Part shown: positions 28,840 to 37,781 of the stretch, in pieces
Layout of the letters: each line of letters starts with the position of its first letter
How positions within the stretch are numbered: the first letter of the stretch is position 1
Assembly: GCF_013391475.1 (NCBI RefSeq)
Contig: NZ_JACBAZ010000001.1
Span: forward strand, 392,377-456,376
Direction of reading: 5' to 3'
Origin: Oceaniferula marina
GTDB taxonomy: Bacteria > Verrucomicrobiota > Verrucomicrobiia > Verrucomicrobiales > Akkermansiaceae
Length of the DNA stretch: 64,000 bases
Translations under genes and position numbers: made by a program
Notes under the pieces: model-generated
The model's input: the letters and a program-made list of their open reading frames with translations, nothing else
Told to the model about the DNA's origin: nothing
Databases searched by the model: none

Positions 28840-30192
28840 TTACTTTTGATCCCAATAGCGCATCATAAACTGGTCATTGCGCTTGGAATATTTTTTCGTC
28901 CACAATGGCTCAGGCAATGACGCGTCCCAGGTCCGAAGCAAGGGTTCAAGTTCAGTTGCTTTTTCCGGGTGTTGCTTCAGCAGGTTCAACTGTTCGGTCT
29001 GGTCTGACTTGAGATTGAACAAAAACTTCGGCTGATTATTGAAGCAAATCAACTTCCAGTCACCATAACGAACGGCCGATGTATTGCCTCGCCGCCAGAA
29101 CAAGGGAACCGTATCACCTTTCGCTTCATCTATGTTCAACAAATCCCTGCCTGAGAACTTCAATGCTTGGAGTTCATCCTCGGAATATCCAGCTTGTTTA
29201 CAAAAGGTATAGCTAATATCCAAAGTATTCACAGGGACATTCGAAACGGAGGGTTTGACTTTACCTTTCCAATGCAGGGAATAAGGCACTCTGATTCCAC
29301 CTTCCCATAGAGAACCCTTTCGCCCACGGAACCCCCCATTGTTTGTTTTGAGGTAGGTAGCCCCACCGTTGTCATTGCTAAACACAATCAAAGTGTTTTC
29401 TTCCAGTCCTTGCTGTTTGATTTCATCCAGCACATAGCCAATGGAACGGTCCAAAGCAATCGTCATAGCGCCTAAGACCCGTCGTTTTTTATCTTCTATC
29501 GAAGACAGGGCTTTCAGATCTTCGTCTCTGGCGTGGAGGGGTGAGTGAACGGCGTTATATGCCAGATAAATAAAAAACGGCTTCTCTTTGTTGTTTCTGA
29601 CAAAACGTGCGGCCTCTTTCCCAAGGTGATCTGTGAGATATTCAGGAGTCTTTACAACTTCCCTGTTGTTCATCAAATTGAATGCTTGGTTCGGTTTTTC
29701 CAATGGCCAGAAGCTACGATGCCCTCCGAGAAAACCAACAAAGTGATCAAACCCTCGATTATTCGGATGAAAATGATCATGCTCACCAAGATGCCATTTA
29801 CCAAACACCGAAGTAACATACCCTTTTTTTTGCAACAAACTCCCTAGCGTAGGCACATTACGCGGTAGACCAAATTGCTCCGGAGCGATCGGCTCCGTTA
29901 ACCCTCCTGTCAGATTTTCTTCAAACCCAAACGACTGCTGATACCGACCGCTAATGAGTCCCGCTCTGGAAGGAGCACAAATTGAAGCCGTCACATAGGC
30001 ATGGTCGAAGCGCACTCCCTGAGTGGCAATACGATCAATTTGAGGAGTCTCCCAATCCTGACAACCAGTAAAGCCAAAGTCATCATAACCCGCATCATCG
30101 ATCAGAATGAATATAAGGTTGGGAGTTTTTCCAGCGAAGAGCAGCGGGCACCCCAACAACAAAACAAGCAAAAGAGAATAGAAGAAGCGCAT
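28840..30192 (-). CDS. Secreted formylglycine-dependent sulfatase 2
   Basis: 450 residues from the ATG at 30192 with signal peptide (LLLVLLLGCPLLFA). The FGly site is Cys72 in CAPSRAGLISGRYQQ. 'NLIFILIDDAGYDDFGFTG' and 'TLIVFSNDNGGA' give the metal- and sulfate-binding positions. It is clearly a relative of sulfatase 1 but diverged, suggesting a different sulfate position or sugar. It is in the same orientation as sulfatase 1 and the sialidase. Confidence 0.92.
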   Translation of the reverse strand: MRFFYSLLLVLLLGCPLLFAGKTPNLIFILIDDAGYDDFGFTGCQDWETPQIDRIATQGVRFDHAYVTASICAPSRAGLISGRYQQSFGFEENLTGGLTEPIAPEQFGLPRNVPTLGSLLQKKGYVTSVFGKWHLGEHDHFHPNNRGFDHFVGFLGGHRSFWPLEKPNQAFNLMNNREVVKTPEYLTDHLGKEAARFVRNNKEKPFFIYLAYNAVHSPLHARDEDLKALSSIEDKKRRVLGAMTIALDRSIGYVLDEIKQQGLEENTLIVFSNDNGGATYLKTNNGGFRGRKGSLWEGGIRVPYSLHWKGKVKPSVSNVPVNTLDISYTFCKQAGYSEDELQALKFSGRDLLNIDEAKGDTVPLFWRRGNTSAVRYGDWKLICFNNQPKFLFNLKSDQTEQLNLLKQHPEKATELEPLLRTWDASLPEPLWTKKYSKRNDQFMMRYWDQK

Positions 30193-30404
30193 GGTATATT
30201 TTAAGTTCCGATTGTGAGCGTTAGATCGAATACCTTGGCCAAAGACCAGCTCTTTCACATCGCGAATGGTTTGAGTTGCATTCCAGTCTACACCCAATGC
30301 CCTACCTAAAGCATCGAGTGTCTGACTGGATCACGCAAAAAGGTATTCCCCCCGTCCCAATACCCATGCGTGAGTTTCAGATCCAATCCAGCCAAAGCGC
30401 TTGT

Positions 30405-32495
30405 TTATTGACTCCCCGTCTTGCCCATCAACTCATCCAGAGTGAGGCGTTCGAAGGTCATATTGGATTGGCTTCCTTCATAGATGATTCCGATATCTTT
30501 GCGATCACCATCATGAACCAGTGAAAGGCATGAATACGCCCCTCCAATCTCATCCAATAAATACGGGTCCGACCATGTCTCTCCTTCATCAAGGCTGTAA
30601 CGAATGGACATATGAGAGCGTCTCTTTTTACCTCCGTCAGCGGGGCCGGAAAAGAGCAGGATGTCTTGTTTATCACCATCCTTGGTAGATGAATAACGTA
30701 GAATCGATGCCATACAGCCTGACATATTGAACGTGCCTCGTCCCGAGGTCGGGTGTTGCTTCCAGGTTTTACCGAGGTCCGAGGTCGTGAAGACGGCTCG
30801 ACCACCAGCAGAAATACGGCAGTTGAGCATCAACGAACCATCGTTCAACTCAACGACCTGCGCTTCCGTTGTTTCCTGAGGATAATCCACACCGGGAGCC
30901 ACCGTCCATGTTTCCCCATGGTCCTTGCTATACAAGATCGAGGACCGGGCCGAGTAGCGTGGCTTCGATGCAGTGCCCAGATTTTCTTTGTATTGAAAAG
31001 CAAAGACGAGCGTGCCATCGCGCGTGGTGATCCCGGCACCCGGCCCCTGGAGCATTAATTGCCACTCAGGGTTCTTGATTTCCGGGGTGAGGTTGCGAGG
31101 TTTTGACCAGGTTTTTCCATCGTCTTCGGATTTGACAATCACGACTTGCCCGGTGTCCTTGGGGTCCATTCCAGGTTTGGACTTCCCCCAATACCAACCA
31201 CTGCTGAGTCCATGGGCAACAAGCCCCGTAATGTAAATGTGTCCGGTTTTGCGGTCGACCAAGATAGCGGGGTCACCCACCCCATTTTTATTTTCAGGTT
31301 GGCCTAACCACTCTCCCATATCGAGCACTGGTCGAGGAGCTTCCCAAGTTTTACCTCCGTCGGTGGAGCGAGACAGGCCAACATCAATGTCTCCGGGAAG
31401 ATCACCATTTTGTTTCCAACGCAAATCATACACGGCGAGCAAAGAGCCTTCATTGCTTGTCACCATGCCGGGAATACGCATCCGCTTACATTCCATACTT
31501 GATCCATCTGTGCGGACCACAACATCACCACTATGGGCGACATTATATCCAATACGTTGACGGGTCGGCTCCCCTTTGTCGCTAGGTCTTAACACTCCAG
31601 CCTTGGCCAACTGAACAGAAGCGAGGGTTGCGACGACTCGATGTGATAGGTCTGCCGTCCCACTTAACTCAGGCACCAGAAAATAGCGGTTGGCTCCACT
31701 CCGAAGTTCTTGTTGAAAATTGAATACCAACTTTTTAGCCGCAGCATGCTTACCTACCTCAAGAGCTCCTTCAACATCGCTAGCCCCGTTCTTGCCAAGG
31801 TAGAGCGTGTAGGACTGGATATCTCCCAAAGCACTGGTTCCATCCGTGCTAATGACGACCTCTTGAATGGTGTCTGCTTTTTTACTGCCTTCAGTTGAAA
31901 GGTTAAAGCTAAGCAATGGAGTCTTACCACCACGGATCAGTGAAGGGATCTGCAATTGCTGTGCAGTCAATCCTTTGATCTCCATGTCACCATCAGGTAC
32001 AATCTGAAGATTATCGAGCAAGACACCACTGTCTTTTTTTGTTGTTGCTGAAAAGCGGAAGGCACTGAAGCTCTCCCCCTTCAAATCGACATGGATAGTT
32101 TTGTCAAGTTGGCGCAATGGCAGCTTATCACCGTGATAGACCTTTTTCCATTTGTTTGCCTGTTTGCCTTCAATTGAAAAAGAAAAAGGGTTCGCTCCGG
32201 TCCACCGCTCCCCATTGAATTGAAGGTAAAGTAAAGGCTTTTGCAGGGATGAGGCCAATTCCAGAACAACCTCCCGTTTGCTTCCTCCATTGATTCTCAG
32301 AGAACCTGGAGTTTGATCTGCAGATTTGCTGTTAATGGATGCAGCTCCCGACTTCGCCTTAAAATGCCCCAAAGGACTCTTTAACGAAGTAAAATCGCCT
32401 TGCTTGAATCGACTGAAATCTTCAGCCCCAGCATACAAGGGGCCAGACGCGCATGTGATGAAAAGCAGAGGGTAAAGTAATCTGTGTGTAACCAT
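30405..32495 (-). CDS. Secreted sialidase (GH33-like, BNR/Asp-box)
   Basis: 696 residues with signal peptide (LLYPLLFITCASGPLYA). An N-terminal beta-sandwich (to about 310) resembles the carbohydrate-binding part of bacterial sialidases. The catalytic six-blade propeller begins with the RIP arginine motif (CKRMRIPGMV) and the Asp in YDLRW. Five Asp-boxes are seen, for example STDGGKTWEAP, SEDDGKTWSKP, SKDHGETWTVA, TSDLGKTWKQH and SLDEGETWSDP. The catalytic Tyr region GGAYSCLSLV and Glu-containing GIIYEGS close the domain. It releases terminal sialic acids from glycoconjugates. Confidence 0.92.
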   Translation of the reverse strand: MVTHRLLYPLLFITCASGPLYAGAEDFSRFKQGDFTSLKSPLGHFKAKSGAASINSKSADQTPGSLRINGGSKREVVLELASSLQKPLLYLQFNGERWTGANPFSFSIEGKQANKWKKVYHGDKLPLRQLDKTIHVDLKGESFSAFRFSATTKKDSGVLLDNLQIVPDGDMEIKGLTAQQLQIPSLIRGGKTPLLSFNLSTEGSKKADTIQEVVISTDGTSALGDIQSYTLYLGKNGASDVEGALEVGKHAAAKKLVFNFQQELRSGANRYFLVPELSGTADLSHRVVATLASVQLAKAGVLRPSDKGEPTRQRIGYNVAHSGDVVVRTDGSSMECKRMRIPGMVTSNEGSLLAVYDLRWKQNGDLPGDIDVGLSRSTDGGKTWEAPRPVLDMGEWLGQPENKNGVGDPAILVDRKTGHIYITGLVAHGLSSGWYWGKSKPGMDPKDTGQVVIVKSEDDGKTWSKPRNLTPEIKNPEWQLMLQGPGAGITTRDGTLVFAFQYKENLGTASKPRYSARSSILYSKDHGETWTVAPGVDYPQETTEAQVVELNDGSLMLNCRISAGGRAVFTTSDLGKTWKQHPTSGRGTFNMSGCMASILRYSSTKDGDKQDILLFSGPADGGKKRRSHMSIRYSLDEGETWSDPYLLDEIGGAYSCLSLVHDGDRKDIGIIYEGSQSNMTFERLTLDELMGKTGSQ

Positions 32496-32603
32496 GGATA
32501 GGCGGAATATAACGCTAGATCAAGGCCGCGCAAGTATGTCCGGCTGGACTGGTTGTCAGACCAGATCTATCACGGAGACTCGAAAACACGAAACGAGTTG
32601 ACG

Positions 32604-33491
32604 TTATCGCTTTGCCTCTCCCTGCCGACGCCCCTTCTTTTCCTGTAACGCCACGAAATGCATGTAGAAGCGCTTGCCAATTTCCAGTTTGGCCTTTTTG
32701 TCAAAATGAAGCCGGTCATATAAGTGGCTCTGCAAATCCATGGTTGAAAAATGCGTGGTGTCATCACGCCTATCAGCCAATTCTTTTTGCAATCTTCGAG
32801 TCAAATCCCGCCGTTCTCCACTTGCGGCAATCCCTCCAACAACCGTCAGCATGGACCGGGCATGTGGTAGATCTTTTTTGAGCTCATCAATCAAATCCCC
32901 CAGGCGTTCCCCAGCCAGCTTGGCCTCGGTCGCAGAATTGCTCTCCCCCTGAAGATAGAGCATGGCAACAATCTCATAAGTGTGACCATGTTTTTCCAAT
33001 TGGGCTACAGCCGCCTGCACCGTATCCAGAACATGTTGATACATCTGCTTTCCTTTAAGCCAATAGCCATTACCTCCACCACCGCGGCTAGCCTTGATCA
33101 AAAGAAAATCGCGACCTCCGTTCTCATAGAGCCCACGACAAAAAGCCACTTCCGGCCCCCAAAACGAGGGGTTACGCCCCTGCCCCTGTTGTTTTCGCAT
33201 GGTGAGAATTTTACCTCCTGAGTCACCGATGATGGCAGCCGGCCCGTCCGCAGCCGTTGTCGAGCGATTGCTCCAGAAAAAAGGGATCCGGGCATCGAGT
33301 TCCGATGCGGGAAGATTCTCCGGATCCGTGTCGGTTTTGTTGGCCGTGGTTCCCAGTGAGTTAGACTGCCCGGTAAGGATAAATACCTTTATGTGTTTTG
33401 CCTGCACGCCAGGCATACAGAGAGTCAGAACACCCAGAGTAAGGCATGCTTTTTGAAGCAACCATTTCATTCGCGTATTTTTCAATTTCAT
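32604..33491 (-). CDS. SASA-domain carbohydrate esterase (sialate O-acetylesterase-like)
   Basis: 295 residues from the ATG at 33491 (another ATG at 33470); both open a signal peptide (KACLTLGVLTLCMPGVQA). Block I 'KVFILTGQSNSLG' carries the nucleophile Ser, block III 'MLYLQGESNS' the oxyanion residues, and DRLHFD near the C-terminus the catalytic Asp/His. This SASA/DUF303 fold removes acetyl groups from sialic acid or other sugars. It sits directly upstream of the sialidase on the same strand, which favours O-acetyl-sialate as substrate; acetyl-xylan-type targets are the alternative. Confidence 0.82.
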   Translation of the reverse strand: MKLKNTRMKWLLQKACLTLGVLTLCMPGVQAKHIKVFILTGQSNSLGTTANKTDTDPENLPASELDARIPFFWSNRSTTAADGPAAIIGDSGGKILTMRKQQGQGRNPSFWGPEVAFCRGLYENGGRDFLLIKASRGGGGNGYWLKGKQMYQHVLDTVQAAVAQLEKHGHTYEIVAMLYLQGESNSATEAKLAGERLGDLIDELKKDLPHARSMLTVVGGIAASGERRDLTRRLQKELADRRDDTTHFSTMDLQSHLYDRLHFDKKAKLEIGKRFYMHFVALQEKKGRRQGEAKR

Positions 33492-33624
33492 GCACACAGA
33501 ACATGTGTAGCGGATACATGCTAATAAAGCACAATTCAAGATTTTCGCAGCGACTAAGCACTGGTCGAGCAACCCGTCCAGATAATACTTGCAGACATTC
33601 GAAAATAACGTTTAATAAACCATT

Positions 33625-34137
33625 ATGGCTACTAAACTACCCTATCCTCGAACCTTTTCACATATTGGTCTCTCCGTGCCTGATCTCGAGCAGGCGGTTC
33701 AATTTTATACAGAAGTCCTCGGTTGGTATGTCATCATGCCCCCCACTGTGATTAACTCGGATGATTCAGCCATCGGCATCATGTGTGACGATGTTTTTGG
33801 CAAAGGCTGGAACTCCTTCAAAATTGCCCATTTATCGACCGGAGACAAACTAGGGGTAGAGCTTTTCGAGTTTGAAAATGCAGAGGCTCCCGAGAATAAC
33901 TTTGAATATTGGAAAACCGGCATTTTCCATTTCTGTGTGCAAGACCCGGATATCGAGGGGCTTGCCAACAAAATCGTGGCCCATGGAGGCAAGCAACGCA
34001 TGCCTATCCGAGAATACTACCCAGGAGAAAAACCCTATCGCATGGTTTACTGCGAAGACCCCTTCGGTAACCTCATCGAACTCTACACCCATAGCTACGA
34101 GCTCACCTACTCTGCTGGCGCATATCAGGATGGTTAA
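33625..34137 (+). CDS. VOC-superfamily (glyoxalase/dioxygenase-like) protein
   Basis: 170 residues, soluble. 'FSHIGLSVPDLEQAVQFYTE' and VLGW at the N-terminus, 'IFHFCVQDPDIEGLANKI' in the middle and 'VYCEDPFGNLIELYTHS' at the C-terminus are the beta-alpha-beta-beta-beta units, with metal ligands His15, His near 110 and Glu near 154. The substrate is unknown; relatives include lactoylglutathione lyases and dioxygenases. It faces away from the esterase gene. The last GAYQDG residues are unremarkable. Confidence 0.85.
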   Translation: MATKLPYPRTFSHIGLSVPDLEQAVQFYTEVLGWYVIMPPTVINSDDSAIGIMCDDVFGKGWNSFKIAHLSTGDKLGVELFEFENAEAPENNFEYWKTGIFHFCVQDPDIEGLANKIVAHGGKQRMPIREYYPGEKPYRMVYCEDPFGNLIELYTHSYELTYSAGAYQDG

Positions 34138-34250
34138 GCGAATTTTCCGGACAACCGGCTGACTCAGCTGTCCAAGAATAGCCAAAATTCGTTCAATGTT
34201 GGCTATCTCCTCACTTGCAATCTGTCGATGATTCCTTAGGCTGTGCGGCC

Positions 34251-35045
34251 ATGGAACTCGCAGCCATCATTGAAGCCCTGTTGATTGCGTCAGAAGAGCC
34301 TCTCCCCAGCTCCGAACTGGCCCGGCTTATCCGTGCCCGCGTTGCGGAAGCTGAGGACACACTAGCCACAGAGATTGAGGACGGAGCCGCAGCCGAAGGC
34401 TCCACTCTGCCTGAGGAACTCGCTAAACTTGCCAACGTCGATGAGAATGCCATTACGGCAAGCATTGTGCAGCTCAATCACAGTTATGAAACCTCAGGTC
34501 GGGCCTTTCTCTGTTCCGAACGGGCCAAAGGCTGGAAAATCTACACTCGTCCCGAATATGCCGATTTTGTCCGGCACCTTTTCCCTGGTAGAAAACCGAG
34601 CCGTTTGAGCGGCCCCGCCATGGAAACCCTAGCCATCATCGCTTACCGCCAACCGGTCACCAAGGCATCCCTCGAAGCCGTCCGGGGTGTCTCCTGTGAT
34701 GGAATGCTGCAAAAACTTCTCGATCGCGAACTCGTCAAGGTCGGCGGCCGGGCCGAGCTGCCAGGCCGCCCACTTCTTTATGAAACCACGGATTTGTTTT
34801 TTGAGCATTTCGGGATCAAATCGGTCGAGGACTTGCCCAACGCCAACGAGTTAAGGTCCGTCAAACTCCCCGAACCCGAAGAAACTGCTGAATCTTCCCC
34901 AGAAGGTGAAGATGAGGCCCAGAGCTCTGCCAAGACAACAGAAGAAGCTGAAAAACAACTTGCTTTGAGTGCCGTTTCCCCGGAAGCAAGACCCCAAACC
35001 GATTCTGAAAATTCACCCGACGACACCACCACGGCTGACCAATAA
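34251..35045 (+). CDS. scpB: SMC-associated segregation and condensation protein B
   Basis: 264 residues from the ATG at 34251; a TTG at 34215 would add 12 residues. Two winged-helix domains: 'AIIEALLIASEEPLPSSELA' at the start and 'PAMETLAIIAYRQPVTKASL' followed by EAVRGVSCDG in the second. GRPLLYETTDLFFEHFGIKS is the standard C-terminal core. An acidic tail of about 60 residues follows. It works with ScpA and SMC in chromosome condensation; scpA is not in this window. An ATAGCCAA/TTGGCTAT hairpin lies just upstream (34179-34206). Confidence 0.93.
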   Translation: MELAAIIEALLIASEEPLPSSELARLIRARVAEAEDTLATEIEDGAAAEGSTLPEELAKLANVDENAITASIVQLNHSYETSGRAFLCSERAKGWKIYTRPEYADFVRHLFPGRKPSRLSGPAMETLAIIAYRQPVTKASLEAVRGVSCDGMLQKLLDRELVKVGGRAELPGRPLLYETTDLFFEHFGIKSVEDLPNANELRSVKLPEPEETAESSPEGEDEAQSSAKTTEEAEKQLALSAVSPEARPQTDSENSPDDTTTADQ

Positions 35046-35082
35046 GCCCCACCCGTTTTTCCCAATTCATTGAATTCATTCC

Positions 35083-36153
35083 ATGCCACTCGACCAAATT
35101 CGCAAAAAAATCGACACCCTCGATCACCAATTGATCGGACTCCTCAGTGAACGCGCTGATCTCGTTCACGAAGTCGGGGAAATTAAAAAAGCAGAAGGTC
35201 TGCAAATTTACGCTCCCGAACGTGAACATGCGCTGCTGCGCCGCTTGGCCGAAATCAACCAAGGCCGTATCCCTGAAAAATCATTGCGTGCCATCTACCG
35301 GGAAATCATGTCCTCAGCTCTCGCTCTGGAGGATAACCTGACCGTGGCTTATCTTGGGCCTGAAGGAACCTGGACACATCAGGCTGCCATTAAAAAATTC
35401 GGTCACTCGATCAACTACGCATCCCAGGCAAACTTTGCCGAGGTTTTTGATCAGGTGGCTCGCCGCAAGGCCCACTACGGAGTCGTCCCGATTGAAAACT
35501 CAACGGAGGGTGCGATCTCACATACCCTCGATCTCTTTGTCGATTCTCCACTACAGATCTGTGCACAGATCATGTTAAGGATTGAAAACGGATTAATGGC
35601 CTGCATTCCAAGGGATGAGATCAAAACTCTCTATTCGCACCCGCAGGTGTTTGGCCAGTGTCGTAATTGGATTCTCCGCCATTTTCCAGAAGCGGACCTT
35701 GTCGAAGTTTCATCCACCACCAAAGCTGCCGCTCTAGCCCGCGAAAATGCCCCCAATGGAGCAGCTGCCCTCGGAGGCAAGCTGGCCGCAGAACTCAATG
35801 AGCTCACGATGCTTGAGGAATCCATCCAAGACCGATCCACCAATACCACCCGCTTTCTGGTGATCGGCGAGGAAACTTGTCCGGCAACCGGCAACGACCG
35901 CACATCCATTCTATTCTCCATTCACGACCGTCCAGGGTCACTGGTGAACGCCTTACAAGCATTTGATAAGCTCAACGTGAACATGAGCAAAATCGAATCG
36001 CGCCCCTCGAAACAACGAGACTGGGAGTACATTTTCTATGTGGACCTCGCCGGACACTGCACGGATGCTGCGGTCAGTGAAGCGCTACTGGAATTGGAGA
36101 AACATTGCTCATTGGTTAAAATGTTCGGCAGCTACCCCGACACCGAAAGTTAG
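35083..36153 (+). CDS. pheA: Bifunctional chorismate mutase / prephenate dehydratase
   Basis: 356 residues. An N-terminal AroQ chorismate mutase domain (1-85, 'IRKKIDTLDHQLIGLLSERA'), a prephenate dehydratase domain starting 'VAYLGPEGTWTHQAA', with NSTEGAI and the catalytic STNTTRFLVIG, and a C-terminal ACT domain with IESRPSK for phenylalanine feedback. It makes phenylpyruvate from chorismate. It lies 37 bp after scpB, with no terminator between, so the two are probably co-transcribed. Confidence 0.96.
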   Translation: MPLDQIRKKIDTLDHQLIGLLSERADLVHEVGEIKKAEGLQIYAPEREHALLRRLAEINQGRIPEKSLRAIYREIMSSALALEDNLTVAYLGPEGTWTHQAAIKKFGHSINYASQANFAEVFDQVARRKAHYGVVPIENSTEGAISHTLDLFVDSPLQICAQIMLRIENGLMACIPRDEIKTLYSHPQVFGQCRNWILRHFPEADLVEVSSTTKAAALARENAPNGAAALGGKLAAELNELTMLEESIQDRSTNTTRFLVIGEETCPATGNDRTSILFSIHDRPGSLVNALQAFDKLNVNMSKIESRPSKQRDWEYIFYVDLAGHCTDAAVSEALLELEKHCSLVKMFGSYPDTES

Positions 36154-36240
36154 GCTACCCCAACATATCCAGATACTCTGGCAACCATCGTCAGGGCAAA
36201 TGCACTGCAGAGCCCGAGTTGGAATCTAGCCAATCCTAAG

Positions 36241-37704
36241 CTAGATTTCATCATAGAATTGGTAATCTTTATGGTTATGCAGGTGCTTTTGAACAGCCTT
36301 TGGCTTGGTATACAGCTCTAGAAAGCGTTTACCTTTTTTGGTTTGAAAGTAAGGATGTTGCTTCGTCAGGCCGGGATATTTATCCAGAATTTGAGAAAAC
36401 TGCCTACGAACCTGCCTATGTTCCGGATCGGAATCAATCCGTTTGTATCCGCGTCCATCATGCTTGTTAGCACAATAATAAAACCGCCCTTCGGCAATAC
36501 CCAGGATTGGGTTTACCACTTCCAAGAGGTGGGTTCGACTCCTGACCAAGCGGGTTGAGCCAATACAGGCAAAAATGTATTCGCGGTGTTTCGTTGACTC
36601 ACCCGTCAAAAACGGCTTCAGGCTCTTACCGTCGATCGGCATGCTCTCTGGTAGCTTCTTACCCGCAAAATCAACCAGACTCGGCAGGATGTCTGAGAGG
36701 TCCGCAATTTCATCGCTTGCCCCTCGCTTCTTGATCCCACTCCCGTAAACAATCAAGGGGATGCGGCAACCACGTTCCGTCCCCCTGGATTTGGCGATGC
36801 TTGCGGTGCCGTTATCCGAGCAAAAAATGATCACCGTATTATCCATAACTCCAAGGGCTTTAGCCTTCTCCTCCAAGCGACCAACTAAGACATCGATGTA
36901 ATCGTTCAAGGCTCGAAAATGAGAGCGGTTGTTTTCCTTGTTTCCTCCCAAATATCCTCTTTCGCCATACTTGGGCGTTGAGGGTGACCCTTTACGTGTC
37001 CCATGTGGGGCGACCATCGGGTAGTAAGCGAGGAAGGGTTTCCCCGATTTTACACTCCGCTCCATAAAGTCACAGAGGAAATCAGTGAACACATCGGGGC
37101 CGTAATCATCTTTCTTGGTTGGAACGAGGCGGCCATTTTGAACAACACATGGATGCCAGTATCTGGAAGGTGTTGATTCGTCCTCCCAGGCACCACGGTG
37201 TGTGGGGCTGTCTGGCAGTCTGGATAGCTCTTTGGGGCCTTCCCACAGACAATACTCATCAAACCCAACATGTTTGGCGTGGGGTGGTTCAGCTCCACCA
37301 ATATGCCATTTACCAGCTACAGCAGTGGTATAGCCGGCATCTTGCATTAACTTACCGAAACTTGAATAATGTCTAAACAGGTTGTTTGATCCGTCACTTT
37401 GAGGAATGGAAAACCCATTGCTCCAAAAGCCTGTTTGAGTAGCATAACAGCCCGTCATGATTTGAGCACGTGCGGGACAACACAAGGCACTCCCCCATGC
37501 GGATTTAAACATCACTCCCTGACTTGCCATTCTATCCAGGTTGGGAGTCTTGGCATCCTGAGATCCATAGCAACCAAACATTTCAGGGCTGACATCATCT
37601 GCCATCACCAATATAATATTCGGCTGCCCAGCGTGTCCCACGGTGATTGTAACGACCGCAAATAAAACCACCCATATCAATCTCCGAAGCTCTCGTATGT
37701 TCAT
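36241..37704 (-). CDS. Secreted formylglycine-dependent sulfatase 3
   Basis: 487 residues from the ATG at 37704 with a signal/anchor helix (LIWVVLFAVVTITVGHA). The FGly motif is C75-C-P-A-R, fitting CxPxR with Cys75 as the modified residue; an extra Cys directly follows. 'NIILVMADDVSPEMFGCYG' and 'TVIIFCSDNGTASI' are the metal-binding regions. It resembles iduronate/choline-type S1 sulfatases more than the other two here. It is separated from them by the VOC-scpB-pheA block. Confidence 0.9.
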   Translation of the reverse strand: MNIRELRRLIWVVLFAVVTITVGHAGQPNIILVMADDVSPEMFGCYGSQDAKTPNLDRMASQGVMFKSAWGSALCCPARAQIMTGCYATQTGFWSNGFSIPQSDGSNNLFRHYSSFGKLMQDAGYTTAVAGKWHIGGAEPPHAKHVGFDEYCLWEGPKELSRLPDSPTHRGAWEDESTPSRYWHPCVVQNGRLVPTKKDDYGPDVFTDFLCDFMERSVKSGKPFLAYYPMVAPHGTRKGSPSTPKYGERGYLGGNKENNRSHFRALNDYIDVLVGRLEEKAKALGVMDNTVIIFCSDNGTASIAKSRGTERGCRIPLIVYGSGIKKRGASDEIADLSDILPSLVDFAGKKLPESMPIDGKSLKPFLTGESTKHREYIFACIGSTRLVRSRTHLLEVVNPILGIAEGRFYYCANKHDGRGYKRIDSDPEHRQVRRQFSQILDKYPGLTKQHPYFQTKKGKRFLELYTKPKAVQKHLHNHKDYQFYDEI

Positions 37705-37781
37705 CGTATTTATTTTTTGATCTGATAATTCCAAAGGTCACCTTTGATTCGACGCCCGTCCGTTGTCAGACTATCAACTCT